From NCBI GenBank assembly GCA_016721945.1, contig JADKHC010000011.1:86171-150170 (forward strand): DNA of 64,000 bases, given 5' to 3'. Below, in pieces: positions 44,801-53,604 of this stretch; position 1 is the first letter of the stretch; every line of letters begins with the position of its first letter. The notes under the pieces are model-generated. The model was given only the letters and a program-made list of their open reading frames with translations. It searched no databases and had not been told where the DNA came from. The DNA comes from Verrucomicrobiota bacterium. Lineage in GTDB: Bacteria > Verrucomicrobiota > Verrucomicrobiia > Opitutales > Opitutaceae. Position numbers and translations under genes: made by a program.

Positions 44801-46273
44801 CCGCTCAACCTCAACTCGGGCGACACCGTCACCCTTCCGGGCACGGTAAGCGATGACGGTCTGCCCGAATTCAGCACCACCCAGCAATGGACCCAGGTCA
44901 GCGGGCCGACCGCAGCCGCAATCGCCAAACCAACCTCGGTAAACTCCGCCGCTACCTTCCCGAACAGTGGCACCTACGTCCTGCGTCTCACCGCCACCGA
45001 CGGAGAAAAAAACACTTCGGCTGACCTGACGGTCAACGTCGCAGCGGGAACCACCGTCGCCGCTCCAACTTTTAATCCCGCAGCGGGCACCTACACCGCC
45101 GCCCAGTCGATATCGATCAGTTCCACCACGTCAGGCGCCACAATCCGCTACACAACCAACGGCTCAGCACCAACCACGACCAGCGGTACCGTCTATTCGG
45201 GCGCAGCGATCTCTATCTCGAACACCACCACGCTGAAAGCCATCGCCTATAAATCCGGCCTGACCACCAGTGGAGTATCGACTGCACTCTACACGATCAA
45301 TTTGCCAGACACAACGGCTCCGACCGTACCAACCAGTCTCGCCGGCACGGCCACCTCTTCATCCGAAATCAACCTCACTTGGGCGGCCTCGACCGATGCC
45401 GTCGGCGTCACCGGCTACCGCGTCTACCGGAATAACACTTTGGCGGGAACCAACCTCACGACCTCTTATCAGGACACTGGCTTAACCTCTGCCACCACCT
45501 ACTCGTATGCGGTCAATGCCTACGACGCCGCAGGCAACACGAGTGCGAAAACTACCGCCCTTAACGTTGCCACCAAATCCTCCAGCAGCAGTTCCTCTAG
45601 TTCGTCATCATCATCAAGCTCCAGCTCGTCTTCATCGAGCAGTAGCTCCTCCTCATCTTCGTCCAGCAGCTCGTCATCCAGCTCCTCTTCCTCGAGTTCG
45701 TCGAGCAGCAGTTCGAGTTCCTCTGGAGCGAGCAGTGCTCCCTCGGCCCCAACCGGACTGACAGCCACAGCAGGCAACGCCTCGGTATCGCTCAGTTGGA
45801 CCGCTTCGACGGGTGCGACTTCGTACAAAGTTTATCGCGGCACGACCGCTGGCGGCGAAGCCACCACGCCGATCACGTCGAACATCACGACAACCACTTA
45901 TTCCGACACTGGCCTGACCAACAACACGACTTACTATTACAAAGTCGCTGCGGTGAACAGTGTCGGCACCAGCGCGCTTTCCGCCGAAACATCAGCAACA
46001 CCCAAGAGCCCCTCGTCGAGTTCCTCTTCCTCCAGCAGTTCGAGTTCATCGTCTTCGAGCTCATCAAGCTCGTCCTCTTCTTCTTCGAGCAGCTCCAGCA
46101 GTTCGTCCTCCTCGTCGAGTTCGAGCAGCAGCTCGTCTTCCAGCTCCTCCAGCGGCTCCACTTCCGGCGGCGGCGCTGGCGCTCCGGGCGTCCTGTACCT
46201 CTACGGCTTGGCCTCGCTTGCAGCTCTCCGCCTCCGTCGGAGAACGGCAAAAACAAAAGGTCGGTCTACCTGA
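41846..46273 (+). pseudogene. Large secreted multidomain protein (propeller-like, PKD, FN3, poly-Ser, GlyGly-CTERM-like), broken by multiple frameshifts
   Basis: One ancestral reading frame of about 1,475 codons. The intact first part (41846-43096) has a signal peptide (FAIAACFAILCSTPDIHADV), and NHL/propeller-like blades (KSVTYPTNVAFDKSGNLWVA, KRFWGVRGVCFPNNGQII). Between about 43090 and 44280 the coding frame switches repeatedly: MWLDKNGDGKPQ, ADPYSQGYDVDADGNI, WMGGGMDVFTAQYQAGG, VSGLDVYGVPI and YDASKIERL follow one another in different frames, as if several single bases were lost or gained. The last part (44279-46273) is open: PKD-like domains, a chitobiase-C-like module (IRYTTNGSAPTTTSGT), FN3, a serine tract of about 50, a second FN3, a second serine tract, and the tail GGGAGAPGVLYLYGLASLAA followed by LRLRRR. 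Its end overlaps the convergent inositol phosphatase gene by 8 bp. Confidence 0.75.
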
Positions 46274-47075
46274 CGATCAGCGGCTGCAACACCTGCAACA
46301 TTTCGGCATGGATGCGGCCGTTGCTCGCGACGTAGCGGCCGCGATCTTGGCGCTGGGGATTGGGTTCGCCTTGATAATCTGTCACCGTGCCGCCAGCCTC
46401 AAGCACCATGAGCACACCGGCCATCGCGTCCCATGGCTTGAGATCCTTTTCCCAATAGCCGTCGAGTCGTCCCGCCGCGAGATAGGCAAGGTCGAGCGCC
46501 GCAGAACCGAGTCGGCGCTCACCGCGAATTCTCACGAGAAACGCGGCCCACTCTTTCAGGTTATTGTCGGGGTTGGTGTGCTTGTCGTAGGGAAATCCGC
46601 TCGTGACCACCGCGTCGAGCAACTCCGCCGTCTGGGTCACGCGCAGCGGTTGCCCGTTCAGGTACGCGCCGCCGCCACGAATCGCGGTGAAGAGTTCGCG
46701 GCGCGTCGGGTCGTAAATCACACCAACCAGCGGCTGTCGGTCCGGCGTGGTTAGGGCTATGCTCGTGCAGAAATGCGGGAGCTTGCTGGCGAAGTTCACC
46801 GTGCCGTCGATCGGGTCGACGAACCAATGGTAAGGAGCAGAGCCAGCCGGTGCGCCCTGCCCTCCACCTTCTTCGCCGACGATGTGATGATCGGGAAATT
46901 TCTTCAGCAGTTCGCGCACGATAAACGCCTCCGCTTCAGTGTCGGCCGCGGTCACGATGTCGATGCGACTGCTTTTCAGCGTAGTCGGAATCGGTGCCGC
47001 AAAATGGCGCATGATGATTTCACCCGCACCACGGGCGATCGCTGTGACATCGTTGAGGATATTATTCAACTGCAT
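46266..47075 (-). CDS. Inositol monophosphatase family protein
   Basis: Mg2+-dependent sugar-phosphate phosphatase of the SuhB/IMPase family. From the ATG at 47075 the 269-residue product has the metal-site motifs HHIVGEEGGGQGAP and WFVDPIDGTVNFASKLPHFC (DPIDGT), plus the C-terminal KPWDAMAGVLMVLEAGGTVT. Length is typical. Substrate could be inositol-1-phosphate, histidinol phosphate or 3'-phosphoadenosine 5'-phosphate; family-level evidence does not decide. An ATG 216 bp upstream gives a non-conserved leader running through a REP region and is rejected. Confidence 0.92.
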   Translation of the reverse strand: MQLNNILNDVTAIARGAGEIIMRHFAAPIPTTLKSSRIDIVTAADTEAEAFIVRELLKKFPDHHIVGEEGGGQGAPAGSAPYHWFVDPIDGTVNFASKLPHFCTSIALTTPDRQPLVGVIYDPTRRELFTAIRGGGAYLNGQPLRVTQTAELLDAVVTSGFPYDKHTNPDNNLKEWAAFLVRIRGERRLGSAALDLAYLAAGRLDGYWEKDLKPWDAMAGVLMVLEAGGTVTDYQGEPNPQRQDRGRYVASNGRIHAEMLQVLQPLIVR

Positions 47076-47153
47076 GGCGCCAGTTTCGCGGACCTCGGGT
47101 AGACAGACCAACAAAATAGTTACATCGGCGTGCTTCTCTGATCGTGATTCATG

Positions 47154-47227
47154 GGTGGAGTCCGATGTCCTCATCGGGCTTTCCGTAGTGTAAATCGAAC
47201 CAGCCCGTTGGGACAACGGGCTCCACC
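47154..47227. repeat. REP-4 pair
   Basis: GGTGGAGTCCGATGTCCTCA ... GGGCTTTCC (47154-47184) and AACCAGCCCGTTGGGACAAC then GGGCTCCACC (47198-47227) are inverted copies of one unit. A further copy is at 55853-55884. Confidence 0.75.
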
Positions 47228-47247
47228 AAGATCGGAATCCAGCACGT

Positions 47248-47694
47248 TCAGCCCGGAATCTCGGGCTCGACGAGTTTGGCGAGCTGCTCAAGCGATTCCT
47301 GCCAGCCGAGATAACACATCTCCGCCGGAATGACCGCAGGCACGCCAGCCTGCTCGATATTCAACTCCGTCCCGCACGACACCTTTCTCAAAACGACGGT
47401 GACGGTGATCACACCGGGCAGATTCGGATCGTCGAATTTGTCGGTGTAGCGGAGCCGTTCATGCGGCACGAGTTCGAGATATTCGCCGCCAAACGAGTGG
47501 CCAGCGCCTGTGCCAAAATTGATAAACGACATCTTAAACGTGCCGCCTACTTTGGCGTCCATGTGGTGGATTTTGCAGGTGAATCCGTAGGGCGGAATCC
47601 ATCGCGCCATAGCATCGGGCTCCAGAAAAGCGCGGTAAACTTTTTCTGGCGATGAGCGAAGTACGCGATGCAGGCGAATGGTGTGGGTCGACAT
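47248..47694 (-). CDS. SRPBCC / AHSA1-like START-fold protein
   Basis: A 148-residue helix-grip protein of the SRPBCC superfamily, AHSA1-like subfamily (often annotated as polyketide cyclase or ATPase activator). Characteristic text: IRLHRVLRSSPEKVYRAFLE at the N-terminus, DAMARWIPPYGFTCKIHHMD, GGTFKMSFINFGTGAGHSFG, and LGWQESLEQLAKLVEPEIPG at the end. Binds a hydrophobic ligand in most relatives; the ligand here is unknown. It lies between REP-4 and a divergent transporter. The start at 47694 (MSTHTIRLHR) matches the family N-terminus. Confidence 0.85.
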   Translation of the reverse strand: MSTHTIRLHRVLRSSPEKVYRAFLEPDAMARWIPPYGFTCKIHHMDAKVGGTFKMSFINFGTGAGHSFGGEYLELVPHERLRYTDKFDDPNLPGVITVTVVLRKVSCGTELNIEQAGVPAVIPAEMCYLGWQESLEQLAKLVEPEIPG

Positions 47695-47860
47695 GGGGTT
47701 TCTCCTTTGGAAACAGAAACGTTGTTGAGCGATTCCGAATTCTCAACGAACGGACCCACTTCCTCCGGACATGTCGTGCAAGTCTGCGCCCATCCAATGG
47801 CCAGATACACGTCTGCCGGATTGCCTTCATCGGCGCAGATGCTGTTTGCTGACCGACTTC

Positions 47861-49123
47861 ATGCGCAACTCGACGCCCAAATCCACTTTCGTGCCGTTGG
47901 CGTTGGTCTTCTTTTTCCAATGGGGCGCCGCAGGGATGTGGAACGTTCCTTTCAGTAATGTACTTAGGCACGCCGGGCTGGAGCGATTCATCGCCATGGG
48001 GTTTGCGTGCAATGCCATCGCAGCCTTTATCTCGCCGCTGTTGGTGGGCGCGCTGGCGGACCGCGGTTTCTCGCCGCTGAAATTGTTGCGCAATCTGTAT
48101 TGGCTTTCGGGCGCAACGCTCGGGTTGACGTTTCTCGCCATCGACCGGGGTTGGGGCGGCGTAGCGATGTTAGGCTGTATGCAATTGCATGCGCTGTGTT
48201 TCAGTCCGCTGTCGAGTCTGGTGACGACCATCGCGTTGGCGAAACTGAGCAATCCGTCGCAGGAGTTCGGGCCGCTGCGCACATGGGCCACGTTTGGCTG
48301 GGTCGCGGCAGGTTGGGTGGTCAGCTGGGTGCTGCTCGCGGATTCCTCACCGCTGTGCGGCTATGCGGCTGCGGGCGTGCTGATCTTCCTCGGGTTTATC
48401 ACGTATTCGATGCCAACCGTGCCATTATTCTCGGCCGGACGAGCACGCAACTGGCAGGAATATCTCGGCCTCGATGCGCTCAAGCTGCTGAGCCACCCCG
48501 ACCACCGCACGATCCTGCTCACCGTCACATTGTTTGGCATACCGATGGCCGCGTTTTATCCTTACACGCCGCTGCATCTCTCGGCCCTGGGGTTTCCCCA
48601 TCCGACCGCGACGATGACGCTCGGGCAGGCCAGCGAGGTCGTCAGCCTCTTACTGCTGGCTGGGCTGACGCGTCGCATCCGGTTGAAATGGGTGATCTTG
48701 GGCGGACTGCTCTTCGGCGTGTTGCGCTACGGCTTGTTCGCCATCGACACGCGGACCGCGCTGTTGGTGGGAATCGCGCTGCACGGAGCCTGTTACACGT
48801 TCTACAACGTGACCGCTCAGATGTACCTGGCCGAACGCGTGGAGACGGCCATGAAAGCGCGAGCTCAGGCGTTGTTCGCCATGCTCACCGGCGGCGTGAG
48901 CAATCTTTTCGGTTATCTCGGCTCAGGCTGGATTTTCCAAATGGCCACCACGCAGGCAGGCACGCGCTGGACGCTTTACTGGTCAATCTTGAGCGTGGGT
49001 GCCATCGCTATAACGCTGTATTTTATGCGTAACTACCAGGGTGTTGGCCAAGGTTTCTTCCGGAGTGCGACCGTCGCGTCTGCGAACACCACCCGCGCCC
49101 AGTCAGGTGACGCTGCAAGCTGA
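47861..49123 (+). CDS. MFS transporter, nucleoside:H+ symporter-like
   Basis: A 12-helix major-facilitator transporter of about 420 residues, most like the NupG/XapB nucleoside:H+ symporter group (LacY-like branch). Seen: STFVPLALVFFFQWGAAGMW at the N-terminus, GALADRGFSPLKLLRNLYW (loop 2-3), FGPLRTWATFGWVAAGWVVS, and ARAQALFAMLTGGVSNLFGY near helix 10-11. Substrate preference is inferred only from similarity. The ATG at 47861 is preferred to the in-frame ATG at 47771, which would add 30 polar residues. Confidence 0.85.
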   Translation: MRNSTPKSTFVPLALVFFFQWGAAGMWNVPFSNVLRHAGLERFIAMGFACNAIAAFISPLLVGALADRGFSPLKLLRNLYWLSGATLGLTFLAIDRGWGGVAMLGCMQLHALCFSPLSSLVTTIALAKLSNPSQEFGPLRTWATFGWVAAGWVVSWVLLADSSPLCGYAAAGVLIFLGFITYSMPTVPLFSAGRARNWQEYLGLDALKLLSHPDHRTILLTVTLFGIPMAAFYPYTPLHLSALGFPHPTATMTLGQASEVVSLLLLAGLTRRIRLKWVILGGLLFGVLRYGLFAIDTRTALLVGIALHGACYTFYNVTAQMYLAERVETAMKARAQALFAMLTGGVSNLFGYLGSGWIFQMATTQAGTRWTLYWSILSVGAIAITLYFMRNYQGVGQGFFRSATVASANTTRAQSGDAAS

Positions 49124-49199
49124 GGGCACAGAAAGTTTTTCGGTTGCGGAGCAGGCCGTTTAGCTTTCGCCTGACGGCTTAACCTGTACGCATTTTACC

Positions 49200-50468
49200 A
49201 TGTCCCTCAACGCCACACCGCTCAAGACCCTCGATCCTGAAATCTACTCCGCGATCTCCGCTGAGTTCTCGCGCCAGCAGAGCCACATCGAGCTCATCGC
49301 GTCGGAAAACTTCACCTACCCGGCCGTCATGGAGGCCCAGGGCAGCGTGCTCACCAACAAATATGCCGAAGGTTACCCGGCCAAGCGCTGGTATGGCGGT
49401 TGTGAATACGTCGACAAAGTCGAGGTCCTCGCGATCGAACGCGCCAAGCTCCTCTTCGGTGCCGAACACGCCAACGTGCAGCCGCACTCCGGCTCGCAGG
49501 CCAACTTCGCCGTTTACACCTCCGTTCTTCAACCGGGTGACAAGGTCCTCGGCATGAACCTCAGCCACGGCGGACACCTCACCCACGGCAACCCGGCGAA
49601 TTTTTCCGGCAAACTGTATCAATTCTGTCAGTACGGCGTCCGCGAAGACACCGGCCTGATCGACTATGACGAACTAGCCGCCACCGCCCAACGCGAAAAA
49701 CCCAAAATGATCACCGTGGGCGCCAGCGCCTACTCGCGCACGATCGACTTTGCCCGCATGGGTGAAATCGCCCGCAGCGTCGGCGCGTTGCTCTTCGCCG
49801 ACATCGCGCACATCGCCGGCCTCGTCGCCGCAGGCCTGCATCCCTCGCCCGTGCCGCACGCCGATTTCGTCACCACGACCACGCACAAAACGCTGCGTGG
49901 CCCGCGCGGTGGCTTGATTCTCTGCAAAGCCATTCACGCAAAAGCGCTCGACTCCGCCATGTTCCCCGGCGGCCAGGGCGGCCCGCTCATGCACGTGATC
50001 GCAGGCAAAGCCGTGTGCTTCGCCGAAGCGCTCAAGCCCGAGTTCAAGACCTACTCGGCCCAGATCATCAAGAACTCGAAAGCGCTCGCCGCCGCGATGA
50101 TCTCGCGCGGTTACAAGATCGTTTCCGGCGGCACCGACAACCACCTCTTCCTCGTCGATCTTCGCACCAACCTGCCAGAACTAACTGCGAAGAAAGCCCA
50201 AGAGACGCTCGATCTCGCCAACATCACCTGCAACAAGAACACCGTTCCTTTCGAAACGCGTTCTCCGTTCCAGGCCTCCGGCATCCGCCTCGGCACCCCC
50301 GCCGTGACCAGCCGCGGTCTTGTTGAAAAAGACATGGAAGAAATCGCCGCCTGCATCGACGCGGTGCTCAAAGCCATCGGCACGCCCGACGAAGCCGCCG
50401 CCCTCGCTTCGACCAAGCAGCGCGTCGTTGCCCTAACCAGCCGCTATCCCCTGCCCTACAAGCTCTGA
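49200..50468 (+). CDS. glyA: Serine hydroxymethyltransferase
   Basis: PLP enzyme interconverting serine and glycine while charging tetrahydrofolate with a one-carbon unit. The 422-residue product is complete: SHIELIASENFTYPAVMEAQ, NKYAEGYPAKRWYGGCEYVD, VQPHSGSQANFAVYTSVLQP, and the PLP lysine in VTTTTHKTLRGPRGGLILC. Supplies the methylene-THF that MetF (22154) reduces. Followed by a strong terminator 46 bp after the stop. Confidence 0.97.
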   Translation: MSLNATPLKTLDPEIYSAISAEFSRQQSHIELIASENFTYPAVMEAQGSVLTNKYAEGYPAKRWYGGCEYVDKVEVLAIERAKLLFGAEHANVQPHSGSQANFAVYTSVLQPGDKVLGMNLSHGGHLTHGNPANFSGKLYQFCQYGVREDTGLIDYDELAATAQREKPKMITVGASAYSRTIDFARMGEIARSVGALLFADIAHIAGLVAAGLHPSPVPHADFVTTTTHKTLRGPRGGLILCKAIHAKALDSAMFPGGQGGPLMHVIAGKAVCFAEALKPEFKTYSAQIIKNSKALAAAMISRGYKIVSGGTDNHLFLVDLRTNLPELTAKKAQETLDLANITCNKNTVPFETRSPFQASGIRLGTPAVTSRGLVEKDMEEIAACIDAVLKAIGTPDEAAALASTKQRVVALTSRYPLPYKL

Positions 50469-50514
50469 GCGTCGGAGCGCAACGCGCGCAGTCAGTAGTC
50501 GCACTTTTAACCAA

Positions 50515-50543
50515 GGCGCATCCACCACGGATGCGCCTTTTTT
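50515..50543 (+). terminator. Rho-independent terminator of glyA
   Basis: GGCGCATCC (50515-50523), loop ACCAC, GGATGCGCC (50529-50537), then TTTTTT. A 9 bp perfect stem with U-run, 46 nt after the glyA stop. Confidence 0.93.
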
Positions 50544-50688
50544 ATTGGGCCTACACAGGCGGTTTTCTTCGGTAAAACATCAGGGGGCGGACGTATACCT
50601 ATTCAGTACAACCCCTCACCAAAGCCCCTGATTTGCATTTAGTTTTATCTCTAAATCATTGCCTCTGCTTAAAGTTATATTATCACAG

Positions 50689-53475
50689 ATGCATTCAGTC
50701 CATGACCAGCTGACCCCGCACCGCATGACTGCTCCACTTAATGGGAAGAAGCGACGCCTCTATATCCCTTGGCTCGTAATCTTACTGGGGTTTCTCACGG
50801 CCGCAGTTTCGTTCCAACTCTTGCGCGAGAGCGAAAAAAAGCGCGTTCATCAGGAGTTCGTACGGCGCGCCCAGACCATCGCGAACCTCATGAAAAGCGA
50901 CCTGCATAATCAGCAGGACACGTTGTTCACGATCCGCGCGATTTATCATTCATCTGAGCGGGTGACACTCAGCGAATTCCTGCATGCCTCCGCTGAGCTC
51001 ATCGAGCGTCAACCCGGTTTGATCTCCTTAAAATGGGCGCCCCGGATTCCGGCTGATCAGCGGAAGAAATACGAAGCCTCCGCTCAAGCCGATGGCTTGC
51101 CGCAATTCGAAATCCACGCGGCCTCATTCCTCGGCAGCAACGGCAAGTCGACCGAACTAGCTCAGGAATGTTTTCCCATCATTTATGATACACTGGCTGA
51201 CGAATCGCCAAAAACGCTCGGATTAGACCTTACAACCAGTTCGGCCTGGGCGGACTTTCAAGCGGCGGCACGGCTCGGCACAATCCGTGCCTCCGGGCGC
51301 GTTCCCCACCTCGGCAGCGAAACCCTCGGCGACGCCTACTTGATGGAGCTGCCCGTTTTCCGAACTGACGTACCGCCCACCGAAGCAGAACGCCTGGCCC
51401 AATTGCGCGGCTTCGTGCTTGGCGTTTTCAAACCCTCCGTCGTGCTCGAAAATCTGCTCGCCCAGATCCCACGCACCGGCCTCGACATCCTGCTCGTCGA
51501 TCGGTTGAGCGAAAACGAAAACCAGCCGCTCCATTTCCACGCCTCGCGCCTAAACGGCGACAGCACAGCCGTGCCCAGCATCGAAACCATAGCCGCAGGA
51601 GAACACCACCGCATCGAAATACCTTTTGCAGGCCGCGAAATGGAATTCTGGTTCCGGCCCGCGCCAGACTGGACCGCCAGCCTGCAAACCTACAATGAGC
51701 TCATGCTCGCCGGCTTCGTCCTGCTCGTCAGCGTTCTGCTCGCGATTTATCTACGGCGAGTGTTTCAGCAAGCCTTCGCCGTGGAGTCTCTCGTCGCCCA
51801 ACGCACAGCCGAGTTGACCGCGATCCAACGCGAACTGCGCGAGGATATCCAACGCCGCAGCCGGATCGAACAGGCACTCAAGGACAGCGAGCAACGTTAC
51901 CGTACTCTCGTGAGTCAAAGTTCCGACGCCATCTGGCGCCTCGAACTTTCCCAGCCCATCGCGATTTCCCTCCCGCTCGACGAGCAGGTCGAGAAAATCA
52001 TGGTCACGGGCCGGATCGCCGAGTGCAACGAACTCACCGCCCAGATGTACGGCTACCAACAGGCCAAGGAGATCGTCGGGCAGCACCTCTCGTTTCTCAA
52101 TCCGCGCTCGCGCTCGCGCCACGAATCGCTCGTGCGTGCGTTCGTCCAAAGTAATTACAGCCTCTCCGAACACGAATCGTCGGATACGGCGCCCGGCGGC
52201 GAGACGCGGATCTTCATACAGAACCTCATCGGCGTCGTCGAAAACGAGAAACTCGTCCGCATCTGGGTGACCGAACGCGAACTCACCCACCAGCGCCTGG
52301 TCGAACAGGAAAAACAGGCTTTCGAACGCCGCCTCAGCGAGACCCAGCGTATGGAAAGCCTCGGAGTGCTCGCCGGCGGCATCGCCCACGATTTCAATAA
52401 CCTGCTCACAGGGATAATGGGCCACGCCAGTCTTGGCCGCGCCGAAATCCCTCCCGATTCCCCGCTGGTCAATAATTTTGAGGAAATCGAAAACGCCTCG
52501 CGCAGCGCCGCCAACCTCTGCCAACAGATGCTCGCCTACGCCGGCAAGGGCCGCTTTCTCATCAAGCCCTACGACCTCTCGCAGATCATTACCCAAAACG
52601 CACACCTGCTGCATATCTCGGTCAGCAAACAGGCCGAGTTGCGCTTCAATCTGGCCAACGATCTGCCCCCGATCATGGCCGACGTCACCCAGATTCAACA
52701 GATCGTGATGAATCTGGTCATCAACGCGTCCGAAGCGATTGGCGCAAGGCCCGGCTTGATCACATTAACCACCGGACTGATCCATCCCGACGTAACCACG
52801 TTCAGCGGCTGCCCCTATGCCCCGGAGAAACTCGCTGCGACCTATGTGTTTCTTGAGGTTCGCGACAACGGCTGCGGTATCAGCGACGAAGCACGCTCCC
52901 GCATTTTCGAACCTTTCTATACCACTAAATTTTCAGGGCGCGGACTCGGCTTGCCCGCCGCCCTCGGCATCGTGCGCAGTCATGCCGGAGCCTTGCGCGT
53001 CGAGAGCCGACAGGGCGAAGGCTCCACCATTACCCTGTTCCTGCCCGCCAAAGAGACTCCGGCCAAGGAAGCAAGCACCAGCAGCCCCACCAACAGCCCA
53101 TGGAGCGCCGAAGGCACACTGCTCATCATCGACGACGAAGCTCCCGTTCGCGGTGTCGCCGAGCGCATGGCGCAGTCCCTCGGCTTCAGCGTGCTGAGTG
53201 CGCCCGATGGCCAGCATGGCCTGGACCTCTACAAACTCTACCGCCAAAGTATCAGCGTCGTCCTCGTCGACCTGTCGATGCCCGGCCTCACCGGTGAGGA
53301 AACCATGGAGAAGTTACGCGCCCTTTCGAGCGAGGTCCGAATCGTGGTAATGAGTGGCTATAACGAACCCGTTCACCTCGCGGTCAGCGTAGGACGCCCC
53401 CCGGTTTTCCTCTCAAAACCGTTTACCACCTCCCAGTTTCAAGCCGCCGTCCGTCAGGCGATTAAACACGGTTGA
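50689..53475 (+). CDS. CHASE-domain hybrid sensor histidine kinase
   Basis: Membrane sensor: TM1 (YIPWLVILLGFLTAAVSFQL), an extracytoplasmic CHASE domain (about residues 60-280; RQPGLISLKWAPRIPADQR, then IPFAGREMEFWFRPAPDW), TM2 (MLAGFVLLVSVLLAIYL), PAS (QRYRTLVSQSSDAIWRLEL), HisKA of the HDFNN subtype with His567 in LAGGIAHDFNNLLTGI, HATPase (IVMNLVINASEAI, DNGCGISDEA, GRGLGLPAALGIV), and a receiver domain with Asp861 (VVLVDLSMPGLTGEE). CHASE ligands include adenine-like and peptide signals; this one is unknown. The start is uncertain: ATGs at 50689 or 50725 are likely; a TTG at 50659 is possible. Partner kinase follows. Confidence 0.9.
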   Translation: MHSVHDQLTPHRMTAPLNGKKRRLYIPWLVILLGFLTAAVSFQLLRESEKKRVHQEFVRRAQTIANLMKSDLHNQQDTLFTIRAIYHSSERVTLSEFLHASAELIERQPGLISLKWAPRIPADQRKKYEASAQADGLPQFEIHAASFLGSNGKSTELAQECFPIIYDTLADESPKTLGLDLTTSSAWADFQAAARLGTIRASGRVPHLGSETLGDAYLMELPVFRTDVPPTEAERLAQLRGFVLGVFKPSVVLENLLAQIPRTGLDILLVDRLSENENQPLHFHASRLNGDSTAVPSIETIAAGEHHRIEIPFAGREMEFWFRPAPDWTASLQTYNELMLAGFVLLVSVLLAIYLRRVFQQAFAVESLVAQRTAELTAIQRELREDIQRRSRIEQALKDSEQRYRTLVSQSSDAIWRLELSQPIAISLPLDEQVEKIMVTGRIAECNELTAQMYGYQQAKEIVGQHLSFLNPRSRSRHESLVRAFVQSNYSLSEHESSDTAPGGETRIFIQNLIGVVENEKLVRIWVTERELTHQRLVEQEKQAFERRLSETQRMESLGVLAGGIAHDFNNLLTGIMGHASLGRAEIPPDSPLVNNFEEIENASRSAANLCQQMLAYAGKGRFLIKPYDLSQIITQNAHLLHISVSKQAELRFNLANDLPPIMADVTQIQQIVMNLVINASEAIGARPGLITLTTGLIHPDVTTFSGCPYAPEKLAATYVFLEVRDNGCGISDEARSRIFEPFYTTKFSGRGLGLPAALGIVRSHAGALRVESRQGEGSTITLFLPAKETPAKEASTSSPTNSPWSAEGTLLIIDDEAPVRGVAERMAQSLGFSVLSAPDGQHGLDLYKLYRQSISVVLVDLSMPGLTGEETMEKLRALSSEVRIVVMSGYNEPVHLAVSVGRPPVFLSKPFTTSQFQAAVRQAIKHG

Positions 53476-53604
53476 ATTTCGCGGCCGGCCTGCAATGCTT
53501 CCCGGGCTTTGGGGCGCGAATGATTTCACTTTCAACACAAAAAATGGGCCGGGCACTGACCGTTGACACAACGGCTTGGTCTCCAATCTGCGTGGAGTAA
53601 CCCG

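Noticed and set aside
51751..52698. Long minus-strand ORF (315 codons) across the first hybrid kinase gene; similar long antisense ORFs at 53779-54927 and 60593-62140
   Set aside because: Mirror images of strongly GC3-biased coding sequence on the opposite strand; no recognisable domains, and the plus-strand genes have clear families.
53563..53604. TTG at 53563 as the start of the second kinase
   Set aside because: The ATG at 53605 has a well-spaced GGAG and starts right at the transmembrane segment.
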